Source of the DNA: a bacterium
Lineage (GTDB): Bacteria; UBA9089; JAHJRX01
Assembly: GCA_030017825.1 (NCBI GenBank)
Contig: JASEGW010000065.1
Coordinates: 1 to 8,109 of the forward strand
Direction of reading: 5' to 3'
Length of the DNA stretch: 8,109 nt
The notes below the pieces were generated by a model, which had not been told where the DNA came from, made no database searches, and saw nothing but the letters and a program-made list of their open reading frames with translations. Shown piece after piece: positions 1 to 5,405 of this stretch (the stretch's first letter is position 1; every line of letters begins with the position of its first letter). The translations under genes were made by a program, and so were the position numbers.

Positions 1-212
1 TTGGATGAACGCCTTAAGATAAGCAGTTATCGGAAAGCCGTGTGAGGGAAAACCTTACGCACCTGTCTGCGTGCATGCACAGGCAGGCGGTTTGATGATG
101 GGATGCTGGAAACAGGGTATGGTTGAGATATTGTGACACTCCCAGAGGAAATGGGGAGAAACAGGGAATACAAACTTCGACCTGTAGCCACTACGCCAGT
201 GTTCTACTCTAC
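1..212 (+). mobile_element. 3' end of a group II intron (domains V-VI)
   Basis: Bases 34-93 read as a domain V: an A-AGC-CGTGTG 5' arm with the AGC triad at 36-38, a GAAA-type cap near 48-51, and a CGCA...CGGTTT 3' arm. The 3' arm is split by a 26-bp insert described separately. The following GATGATGGG and the terminal TCTACTCTAC fit bacterial intron 3' ends, which finish in A-pyrimidine, so I put the 3' splice site at about 212. Between them GATGCTGG (about 101-108) can pair, with wobbles, with CCAGTGTT (about 197-204) as a domain VI stem. Internal hairpins CTCCC/GGGAG and ACAGG/CCTGT make this domain longer than usual. The reverse transcriptase would lie left of the window; no part of it can be identified here. 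Such introns are self-splicing retroelements. Recognition rests on remembered domain V patterns, so the family is solid but the subclass is not. Confidence 0.72.
62..87. repeat. 26-bp near-palindrome inserted in intron domain V
   Basis: A GC-rich element opens with CCTGTCTGCGTG and closes with CATGCACAGGCAGG. Its ends pair as an inverted repeat (outer CCTG/CAGG, one C-A mismatch and some G-T pairs). It sits in AT-rich surroundings. Removing exactly these 26 bases restores TTACGCA-CGGTTT, the 3' strand expected to pair with AAAGCCGTG in domain V, so it is an insertion. There is no obvious target duplication. It resembles the short GC-rich palindromic repeats scattered through some bacterial genomes, but copy number cannot be seen here. 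Confidence 0.7.
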
Positions 213-246
213 TTAATGCTCAGAAATACTAATTTTTAAGCTTAGG
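213..246 (+). repeat. Transition-only repeat, copy A
   Basis: The copy starts with TTAATGCTCAG right after the intron 3' end and ends in AAGCTTAGG. It matches 4807-4840 at 26 of 34 positions, and every one of the eight differences is a transition. The match extends five bases left into the last bases of the intron with one more transition. Function is unknown. Confidence 0.5.
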
Positions 247-249
247 TTT

Positions 250-330
250 ATGCTGAATAGTTACGCAGAGATATTCTTAAAAGAAATTTTCAAAAAATAT
301 AAATTTAAAAAATTGATACTTAAAGAGTGA
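250..330 (+). CDS. Possible 26-codon leader ORF before the yvyF-like gene
   Basis: ATG CTG AAT AGT to TGA at 328-330 encodes a short basic/hydrophobic peptide (MLNSYAEIFLKEIFKKYKF...). It ends nine bases before the downstream ATG. There is no ribosome binding site beyond a poor TAGG, and in such AT-rich DNA an ORF this short may be chance. I do not recognise the peptide. Confidence 0.15.
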   Translation: MLNSYAEIFLKEIFKKYKFKKLILKE

Positions 331-339
331 AACAGAAAG

Positions 340-762
340 ATGGAGCTAAGAAATTGCAGAAAATGCAGGAAACTTTTTATTAGTATTTCTGAAAGAAATA
401 TATGTCAAGAATGCTGTGAAAAAAAAGAAAAGAATTATGATAGGATTTTAGAATATTTGAATAAAAATCCAAATGCTTCTGTTGAAGATATATGCGAAGC
501 TACTAAAACTACCAAAAATAATGTAGCAGAATTAGTAAAGAATGAAAAAATAGCTTTAACTGTATCATTTGAATATAAATGTGAAATTTGTGGAAAAAAA
601 ATTAAAATGGGAAAAGCATGCCCTGAATGCAAAAAAAAGGTATCTAATGAACTTAATAAAGCTATTGATAAAGTAAAAAAAGAAGAAGGGGAGGCTAAGG
701 CTAGAGATTTAGCGACTAAATTTGCTTTGAATTTAAGGGATAAGCAAAAAGGAAGAAGATAA
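340..762 (+). CDS. YvyF-like zinc-ribbon protein (flagellar-operon family)
   Basis: The 140-residue protein has two Cys4 zinc-ribbon-like knuckles, C6/C9 with C22/C25 and C81/C84 with C94/C97. They flank a helix-turn-helix-like middle (about 33-70, with SVEDICEATKTTKNNVAELVK). A Lys/Glu-rich helical tail runs from about 100 to the end. This order matches the YvyF/TIGR03826 family, known next to flgM and comF genes in Firmicutes and called a flagellar-operon protein; its molecular role is not settled and DNA or protein binding is inferred. The ATG is preceded only by a weak AGAAAG. No flagellar gene is visible beside it: an intron end lies upstream and fmdB converges downstream with an 18-bp gap. 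The ribbon and HTH architecture is clear. The family name is a good but not certain match. Confidence 0.75.
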   Translation: MELRNCRKCRKLFISISERNICQECCEKKEKNYDRILEYLNKNPNASVEDICEATKTTKNNVAELVKNEKIALTVSFEYKCEICGKKIKMGKACPECKKKVSNELNKAIDKVKKEEGEAKARDLATKFALNLRDKQKGRR

Positions 763-780
763 GAAGAGCAAATAGCATTG

Positions 781-1038
781 TTATTTTTTCTTTTCGTCTT
801 CTTTTTTAACTTCTTTAGCTGGTTCTTTCTCTTCTTTTACTTTTTTCTTATAATCTTCACTACGATATTCAGTGGTATAGAATCCTGGGCCTTTGAAAAC
901 AAAATTAACATTTTTACTAATTAATCTTTTAGCTTTGCTACTACAAGAAGGACAATTGGCTACTGGTTCAGAGAGAATATTTTGTAATTCCTCAAAAAGA
1001 TTACCACAATAGTTGCAAGAATATTCGTATGTTGGCAA
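781..1038 (-). CDS. FmdB-family CxxC zinc-ribbon protein
   Basis: The 85-residue protein begins MPTYEYSC, the hallmark of the FmdB/CxxC_CxxC_SSSS family. C8/C11 and C29/C32 form a zinc ribbon. A conserved FKGPGFYTTEYRSEDYKKK stretch follows at about 48-66, and then a charged Lys/Glu/Pro tail. Family members are small soluble proteins originally annotated as putative regulators of formamidase or amidase genes; their real function is unknown. The start is TTG, chosen because the family N-terminus begins exactly there; AGGGG lies about 10 bases upstream. A near-consensus promoter stands about 40 bases before the expected transcript start. The gene converges on the yvyF-like gene and is transcribed in the same direction as the foldase upstream, 153 bases away, with its own promoter. 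Confidence 0.93.
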   Translation of the reverse strand: MPTYEYSCNYCGNLFEELQNILSEPVANCPSCSSKAKRLISKNVNFVFKGPGFYTTEYRSEDYKKKVKEEKEPAKEVKKEDEKKK

Positions 1039-1085
1039 TTTATTTAAACCCCTACAAAAAATTTATGTAAACTAATAATTAAAGT

Positions 1086-1114
1086 TTTATAACAAATATC
1101 TAAATTCTTGTCAA
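1086..1114 (-). promoter_or_regulatory. Sigma-70-type promoter for fmdB
   Basis: Reading the minus strand, TTGACA (complement of 1109-1114) is followed after exactly 17 bases by TATAAA (complement of 1086-1091). The predicted start near 1079 gives a leader of about 40 bases before the TTG codon at 1038. The -35 is perfect and the -10 is five of six. This is one of the best promoter matches in the window. Confidence 0.7.
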
Positions 1115-1191
1115 GGAATATTATTCTGAAAAAATTAACCATAGAAATCACAGAGAAATAAAAGATACCGAAAAAGAATTTCTTTTAAAAT

Positions 1192-2694
1192 TTATTTTTT
1201 ACTTGAAGATTCAAACCTGCTATTTACCACAATCTTATATCTTGATTTTATCTCTCGATACCAATCATCGAAAAAGCTATTCTTTTTATCTGTTAAGAGT
1301 CGAGATTGAATACTTTCTTTCTCTTTCTCGAAATCAGTTAAAGAGGGAAGAATTAGCTTTTCAAGTTTAATGATGTGGTATCCAAAAGATGATTTTATTA
1401 CCTTACTTATGGAATTCTCTTTCAATGAGAAGGCTGCATCTGAAAAGTTTGGATCTATATCCCAACCCTTAACAATTTCTTTCCTTAAATTATTAATTTC
1501 ATCTGGTTTAAGGTCGGAATAGTTTAGATTTTTAGGAATAATTCCTATATATCCTCCTTTGTTGCTACAAGGAGAATGGGAATATTTTTTGGCCATTTTT
1601 TCAAAATCAGCCTTCTTGCTCTGTAGTTTGTTCCAAACAAAAAGAGCTTTTTTATTGGCTATTTCTTCAGCCTCTTTAGAAAGAGATTTAATTATTTCTG
1701 TTTTAACTTCAGGTAAAGATTTGTATTCTTTTTCTTTTTTTCCGGTAAGTTTAATAATATGGTACCCAAATGTAGTTTTTACAATATTGCTTACTTGGTC
1801 AAGTTTTAGATTAAAGACTACTTCTTCAAATTCTGGTACCATAGCACCTTTGGCGAAATATCCTAAATCTCCTCCCTTATCTTTGCTGGGACACTGTGAA
1901 AATTTCTTGGCTAGATTAGCAAAATTGTCTCCTTTTTTAACTTTTTCTAAAATATTTGCAATAGTATCTTTTGCTTTTCTGCTTTCTGTTCTATTGGCTT
2001 TATGGCCAAGTTTAATGAGAATATGGCTTGCTTTTACTTGTGGAGAGTTTAGAAAATTATTCTTGTTTTTTTGGTAATAATCTTTAATTCTATCTTCTTC
2101 TAAGCATTTTTTAGGGTCAATTAAGATGTGATAGACTTTAGCCTTAATGTATTCTAATTGATAAAAACTTAACAATTCTTTTTGGCTAACCTTTACTTGG
2201 TCATTAACCAGGCTTTGTAATTTTTGAATCCTTAGAGTATTCTTAATTCTTTGTTCATGTTTATGCCACCAACTAGCCGGAGTATTTTTTACATAGGTGT
2301 TGTAAAGTTTGGTATCAAATTTTCCTTCTTTATCTAGGAAAGATTTCTTTATTTCATCAATTATTTCCTCGTTATTTACTTTAATCTTTTGCCTGTAAGC
2401 TTCATTTAAAAGAATATGATCACGAATCATCTGTTCTACAATAGCTTTTTCTAACTTGGGAAGCATATTTTGGTTGAAATTATCTTTGTATAAGTTACGG
2501 TAAAAACTAATATATTGTTGGTACAAATCGTTAAACTCATTGGGAGACAAACTTATATTGTTAATAGAGGCTATAATAGGCTCAGGCGATTTTTGATAGG
2601 TTTTCATTCCCCATACAAAGAATATAGAGCCTACAAAAGCAATAATTATAAACCACAGAATAATTTTAGTTTTTTTTCTTAAAGAGCGTAACAT
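1192..2694 (-). CDS. Membrane-anchored peptidyl-prolyl isomerase, PpiD/SurA-like
   Basis: The 500-residue protein starts with basic MLRSLRKKTK and a single membrane anchor at about 11-29, which places the rest in the periplasm. Residues 38-180 are a SurA_N/PpiD-type helical chaperone region (ASINNISLSPNEFNDLY, then a long helical segment). Residues 219-318 are a complete parvulin domain with KASHILIK, GGDLGYF, MVPEFEEVVF and FGYHIIKL. Residues about 360-446 are a second parvulin-like half (KYSHSPCSNKGGYIG, then FGYHIIKLEK). It lacks the first strand with the HILI histidine and so is probably non-catalytic. Such proteins help outer-membrane and secreted proteins fold as they leave Sec. The start is ATG with only a weak AAAGA upstream. 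The architecture resembles PpiD more than soluble SurA because of the anchor. No partner gene overlaps it. Confidence 0.93.
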   Translation of the reverse strand: MLRSLRKKTKIILWFIIIAFVGSIFFVWGMKTYQKSPEPIIASINNISLSPNEFNDLYQQYISFYRNLYKDNFNQNMLPKLEKAIVEQMIRDHILLNEAYRQKIKVNNEEIIDEIKKSFLDKEGKFDTKLYNTYVKNTPASWWHKHEQRIKNTLRIQKLQSLVNDQVKVSQKELLSFYQLEYIKAKVYHILIDPKKCLEEDRIKDYYQKNKNNFLNSPQVKASHILIKLGHKANRTESRKAKDTIANILEKVKKGDNFANLAKKFSQCPSKDKGGDLGYFAKGAMVPEFEEVVFNLKLDQVSNIVKTTFGYHIIKLTGKKEKEYKSLPEVKTEIIKSLSKEAEEIANKKALFVWNKLQSKKADFEKMAKKYSHSPCSNKGGYIGIIPKNLNYSDLKPDEINNLRKEIVKGWDIDPNFSDAAFSLKENSISKVIKSSFGYHIIKLEKLILPSLTDFEKEKESIQSRLLTDKKNSFFDDWYREIKSRYKIVVNSRFESSSKK

Positions 2695-2794
2695 AAAAGT
2701 ATCTTTTTTTAAGAATAAATGTGCTTTCAGATTTTAAGTGCTAATTTTATTGATTTTTAAAAGGAATAAAAGATTAGTATTAAGAGGTCAATAT

Positions 2795-2865
2795 AGCCCT
2801 AATCTTAGTCTTTCATCTAAAATATTTCAATTAATTGTAATATTTGGAAATGATTAAGATAGGCT
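2795..2865. repeat. 71-nt long imperfect hairpin in the gap upstream of the foldase gene
   Basis: Three nested pairings stack into one hairpin. 2795-2810 pairs with 2852-2865 (14 pairs, two bulged bases). TTTC 2811-2814 pairs with GAAA 2847-2850. 2820-2832 pairs with 2833-2845 (12 of 13, centred on CAATTAATTG). It lies between the foldase start (2694) and the 3' end of the fecR pseudogene (2911), both on the minus strand. It could be a structured leader of the foldase mRNA, a terminator for the fecR transcript, or a decayed palindromic element; nothing decides between them. No U-tract characteristic of a terminator follows the stem. Confidence 0.55.
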
Positions 2866-2910
2866 AAAATTATCTCGAAGCAGGTATTTTTCCTAAATCT
2901 TTTATGTCTT

Positions 2911-3544
2911 TTAATAATTATCCCTATTTCTATTCCATTTCACCCAAGGATCTAAATCTAATTCATCTTCTTTTAGTTTAGATTTTTTGTAATTTCCATC
3001 AGGGAAGATAATTATTTGTTCCATAGCTTTTACAACTTCGCACCATTCTTCATAAGAAACTTCTTGATAAGGTTTTTTTATTTCTTTATATGGTTTAGCT
3101 ATTTCATACGGTCCTTTTTTCGATTTTTTAGTTTTTGCAATATCCTTCTTAAAAGGGATGTTAGTCACTTTTACCTTGTCTTCAAATACATTTATTTGGG
3201 TTGAAGTATTTTTTAACTACTTTAGCGTTAAATATAGTTCCACGGATTCCTGCTATCGCAACAGGAGTTTTTATATCAATTCTAACCTCTCTATCTAATA
3301 ATTTAATAGTTTTAATCCAAATATTTCCCAATCAAAGGAAAAATATACTGCTTTCCTTGTTTTCATCTTTTGTAATTTTTGATACTTCTATGGTAGTTAA
3401 CTCTGATATGCGTACAAAAGAAGAGTCTGAAATAGAAATTTCTGCTAACGAGTCTTCAAGGGTTTTAATCTTGTCATGCTTAGAAAGCTAAGAAAAAGAT
3501 ATAAATAGAAAGCAAATTAGAAAGAAACTAATAATTTTATCCAT
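2911..3544 (-). pseudogene. Broken secreted FecR-domain protein gene
   Basis: Translated from ATG at 3544, the gene gives a signal peptide (MDKIISFFLICFLFISFS) and then TAG at 3488-3490. In the same frame follow DKIKTLEDSLAEI and SSFVRISELTTIEV, then TGA at 3332-3334, then LGNIWIKTIKL and TPVAIAGIRGTIF. The last block is the FecR signature. One extra base in the T6 run at 3209-3214 (A6 on the coding strand) shifts the frame and leads to a stop at 3182-3184. Removing it joins AKVV to KNTSTQINVFEDKVKV, the expected next FecR strand. The C-terminal part then runs on to 2911, with VSYEEWCEVVKAMEQIII. The GTG at 3168 is an internal valine codon. Stand-alone FecR-domain proteins of this type are periplasmic and of unknown role. 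Two nonsense changes plus a frameshift indicate a dead gene. The spacing between signal peptide and domain also looks short. Confidence 0.85.
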
Positions 3545-3634
3545 AGATATAATCTCAAACAATAAGAATAGATTAATTTTATAGAACACAGGTTAATAAA
3601 AATAATTTTCAAAAGCCAAAAAAATATTAGAAGA

Positions 3635-3689
3635 TAGACGTCAAGTATCAGATTTTTTTGCCTTCTGTTTTCTGATTTAATTGCGTCTA
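3635..3689. repeat. Interrupted hairpin in intergenic DNA
   Basis: TAGACG (3635-3640) pairs with CGTCTA (3684-3689), and ATCAGA (3647-3652) pairs with TCTGAT (3671-3676). The loop carries TTTTTTTGCCTTCTGTTT. The text has the look of the TCAGA/CAGAAGG-rich intergenic repeats found in some candidate-phylum genomes. A terminator or MITE role is possible but unproven. Confidence 0.4.
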
Positions 3690-3774
3690 AAAAAGAATTT
3701 TCCAAACAAGCTCAAAATAACATAAAATAGTATAATTTGCAAGTAATTTTATACAGAAGGCAGTATAATTTGTA

Positions 3775-3803
3775 TTGAAATAAATACTTAGTTTTGTTAT
3801 TAT
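3775..3803 (+). promoter_or_regulatory. Candidate promoter for the TPR gene
   Basis: TTGAAA (3775-3780) and TATTAT (3798-3803) are separated by 17 bases, each five of six against the sigma-70 consensus. Transcription would start near 3810, leaving a leader of about 11 bases that begins at the ribosome binding site. Because that is very short, the two TATAAT boxes upstream (3731-3736 and 3764-3769) are alternatives, although neither has a good -35 at the right distance. Confidence 0.35.
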
Positions 3804-3810
3804 TTTAATT

Positions 3811-3816
3811 GAGGTG
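3811..3816 (+). promoter_or_regulatory. Ribosome binding site deciding the TPR start
   Basis: GAGGTG is followed by four bases and ATG at 3821. A TTG four codons earlier (3809) is in frame, but it overlaps this site and cannot be served by it. ATG 3821 is therefore the start. Confidence 0.75.
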
Positions 3817-3820
3817 TAAG

Positions 3821-4708
3821 ATGATTTATAGAAGAAGAAAAATAAAGAAAAAATTAATTTTATTAGCAGATTTATTAGCGGAAAAGAAAAATAGATATAT
3901 TCCAATAGTAACCATAGTAGTATTTATAGGACTATTGACGTACTTATACCTTAACTATGGATACAACGAAAACATAGACAATATTAAAAAAGATTTGGAA
4001 AAAAATCCTACAAACATTGAAAATTGCATTAGGTTAGGGAACTACTATTATAAAAAAGCTATAAATGGAAAAGATAGAAAAAAAAATATGCTATATTATG
4101 ATGAAATAATTAAATACTATTGCAAGGCTATAGTTCTTGATAAGGAGGAAGTAATTGATCCAGCCATATATTCCCGATTAGGAATAGTTTATTTTAAAAA
4201 AAGTGTGGAATCTAAGGGAAACTATTACTATTCAGAAGCTCTTCAGGAGCTAGAGGAAGCTATAGATAGAGGCTATAATAGCTATGAGACGTACTTATAT
4301 TTAGGACATATCTTCTTTAAAGATGGTCGTTACGATAAAGCTATTTTAAATTACAAGAATGCTCTAAATATAAAGGAAAACGATATAAAGGTTTTATTTA
4401 ATATAGCTTGGTCGTATAAAGCAAAAGGTGATTATAAAGTTGCTGAAGAAGAATTTAAGAAAATCTTAAAGCAAAAATCTATTTCTAGAAAAATAAAGTT
4501 AAATACTTATTTAGGATTAGGTGAAGTCTGCTATTATAACAATTTAGATAAAGAAGCCTTAAAATACTGCAAAAAGGCTATTGAAATTGATAAAGACTCA
4601 AGCCAAGCAAAATATTGGTTAGGAAAAGTGTATTTAAAAATGGGAAAGTCTAAAGAAGCAAAAAAAGAATGGAAAAAAATTATCAGTATCGACCCAAAGG
4701 GTAAGTAA
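3821..4708 (+). CDS. Membrane-anchored tetratricopeptide-repeat protein
   Basis: The 295-residue protein has a very basic N-terminus (MIYRRRKIKKK), a single membrane span at about 26-44 (YIPIVTIVVFIGLLTYLYL), and then TPR helices to the end. Clear repeat units lie at about 115-150 (AIYSRLGIVYFKKSV...EALQELEEAIDRG), 156-189 (ETYLYLGHIFFKDGRYDKAI), 190-221 (VLFNIAWSYKAKGDYKVAEE), 228-260 and 263-294 (AKYWLGKVYLKMGKSKEAKK). A less regular one lies at 64-109. By the positive-inside rule the repeats face the periplasm. TPR arrays bind other proteins; no partner can be named. It is followed by a 142-bp gap and the mreD remnant on the same strand. A link to the cell-wall elongation machinery is only suggested by this position. 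Composition matches its neighbours. Confidence 0.88.
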   Translation: MIYRRRKIKKKLILLADLLAEKKNRYIPIVTIVVFIGLLTYLYLNYGYNENIDNIKKDLEKNPTNIENCIRLGNYYYKKAINGKDRKKNMLYYDEIIKYYCKAIVLDKEEVIDPAIYSRLGIVYFKKSVESKGNYYYSEALQELEEAIDRGYNSYETYLYLGHIFFKDGRYDKAILNYKNALNIKENDIKVLFNIAWSYKAKGDYKVAEEEFKKILKQKSISRKIKLNTYLGLGEVCYYNNLDKEALKYCKKAIEIDKDSSQAKYWLGKVYLKMGKSKEAKKEWKKIISIDPKGK

Positions 4709-4806
4709 AGTCCAAGAGAACTAAAGATAATGAGAGGAAATTAATACTTCATGTTAATTTAAAAATGTTTTTGCAAAGAATTAAATATTATAAATTATAA
4801 ATTTAC

Positions 4807-4840
4807 TTAATACTCAAAAACATTAATCTTTAGACTTAGA
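4807..4840 (+). repeat. Transition-only repeat, copy B
   Basis: This copy starts TTAATACTCAA and ends AGACTTAGA. It lies just before the readable part of the mreD remnant, where the normal mreD N-terminal codons would be expected. It aligns without gaps to 213-246 and, over its last 24 bases, to 5235-5258 (19 of 24), with only transitions as differences. Confidence 0.5.
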
Positions 4841-4850
4841 TGTTACCGAA

Positions 4851-5217
4851 TTGGTTGACAAATACATATTAGCTATTCAGGTTGATTATTTAGATGGAAT
4901 CTTAATCTTTAATGTAAAACTTGATCTGTTTCTGGTTTGTGTATTTTTAATTAGCCTATACAAAGGAATATTTTACGGGGAAATCAGTGGCTTTGTATTT
5001 GGTTTAATTGAAAATTCAATGTCAGGTTGTATTTTAGGAACCAACGCTCTTTCAAAGACTTTAGTGGGATATTTCGTTAATGTTTTTAAAATATTTTCAA
5101 ATAAGAAAATTACCTCTTAAATTACTGCTTCTCTTTATCCTGTATTATTTCAATGCTTTTTTAGTAATCTTCATTAGTTTTTTTCTTGGTAAGATAGTTC
5201 TAAATATTTTTCGTTAA
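4851..5217 (+). pseudogene. mreD: Frameshifted, N-terminally truncated mreD remnant
   Basis: The first frame reads LDGILIFNVKLDLFLV, then LYKGIFYGEISGFVFGLIE and CILGTNALSKTLVGYF. This is the MreD core (a PDL-like motif, G-x3-G-x2-G-x-GL, and LG-x-NALSKTL). It falls out of frame and stops at 5118-5120. Removing one T from the T5 run at 5083-5087 restores NVLKYFQIRKLPLK followed by two hydrophobic stretches, ending at TAA 5215-5217. That gives about 120 residues against a usual 150-170. The upstream sequence carries no hydrophobic first helix; the frame meets a stop at 4824-4826 and repeat copy B lies there. MreD is an inner-membrane part of the MreB elongasome. TTG 4851 is only the first possible start codon, with no ribosome site. 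The frameshift could be a sequencing error, but the lost front and missing neighbours argue for a real pseudogene. Confidence 0.72.
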
Positions 5218-5234
5218 AATTTCAATTTAGCGAA

Positions 5235-5258
5235 GAAATATTAATCCTTAAACTTAAA
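5235..5258 (+). repeat. Transition-only repeat, copy C
   Basis: The copy begins GAAATATTAATCC and runs to AAACTTAAAA. It lies 17 bases after the end of the mreD remnant, so copies B and C flank that remnant in direct orientation. It differs from copy A at 6 and from copy B at 5 of 24 positions, all transitions. Confidence 0.45.
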
Positions 5259-5297
5259 ATAAAGGAACATATTCTTATGTCAAACTCAGGTTAATAA

Positions 5298-5381
5298 GAA
5301 AATGTTTTTTGGGGTTCAATTTATACTCTTGTTATAAGTATTTTTGTTTTACAGGGAATGAAATTATTAAGCTGTAATTAG
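5298..5381 (+). pseudogene. Possible scrap of a PBP2 (mrdA) N-terminus
   Basis: An open stretch between stops reads VFWGSIYTLVISIFVLQG followed by MKLLSCN. It looks like one membrane helix running into LQG-x-K-x-x-x-LS-x-N. The transmembrane segment of PBP2 typically runs into a similar LQ-x-x-x-G-x-x-x-x-x-LS-x-x-NR motif, and mrdA normally sits between mreD and rodA. The length (27 codons) is too short to be sure and no start signal is present; a chance hydrophobic frame is a real alternative. Confidence 0.25.
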
Positions 5382-5400
5382 GGATAAAACCAAAAGCACT

Positions 5401-5405
5401 AGGAG
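5401..5405 (+). promoter_or_regulatory. Ribosome binding site deciding a TTG start
   Basis: AGGAG sits six bases before TTG at 5412. The ATG at 5407 is in another frame and stops after two codons (ATG GTT TGA). The site therefore supports TTG 5412 as the start of the radical SAM gene. Confidence 0.7.

Larger units (their letters stand above)
3545..3820. other. Divergent gap between fecR pseudogene and TPR gene
   Basis: This 276-bp region holds no credible gene. It contains an interrupted hairpin at 3635-3689 and two exact copies of AGTATAATTTG (3729-3739, 3762-3772), each carrying a perfect TATAAT. TGCCTTCTG (3659-3667) reappears inverted at 3754-3762. CAGGTTAATAA (3589-3599) recurs at 5287-5297. 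A TTGAAA/TATTAT pair lies just before the TPR start. Long AT-rich open frames cross it on the minus strand, but they have low-complexity Leu/Ile/Phe/Tyr composition and no start signals. Confidence 0.6.

Noticed and set aside
435..632. 65-codon minus-strand open frame
   Set aside because: It is antisense to the zinc-ribbon gene at 340-762, whose cysteine pattern is clearly meaningful.
763..790. Bidirectional terminator between the convergent yvyF-like and fmdB genes
   Set aside because: Only a five-pair A/T stem (AAATA/TATTT) with a T-rich tail is visible, too weak to annotate.
1559..2077. 172-codon open frame on the + strand inside the foldase gene
   Set aside because: It is an antisense shadow of a well-supported parvulin gene, with no ribosome site and no recognisable domain.
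2911..3168. 85-residue stand-alone hypothetical protein starting at GTG 3168 (-)
   Set aside because: Its frame stays open upstream and continues the FecR domain strand (QINVFEDKVKV). The GTG is an internal valine codon of a broken longer gene.
3332..3490. Stop-codon recoding (TAG or TGA read as an amino acid) to rescue the fecR frame
   Set aside because: The radical SAM gene ends at TAG as expected. The large intact genes contain no in-frame TGA, and a third lesion (frameshift) would remain.
3016..3491. Two + strand open frames (3016-3204 and 3201-3491)
   Set aside because: They are antisense to the fecR pseudogene, whose domain signature is unmistakable on the other strand.
3517..3905. 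Two minus-strand open frames rich in Leu, Ile, Phe and Tyr
   Set aside because: Their composition is what AT-rich noncoding DNA gives. They overlap the fecR start, the hairpin region and the TPR gene start, and lack ribosome sites.
5083..5100. Programmed frameshift in mreD
   Set aside because: There is no convincing slippery heptamer plus downstream structure. The gene also lacks a proper N-terminus and start signal, so decay is the simpler reading.
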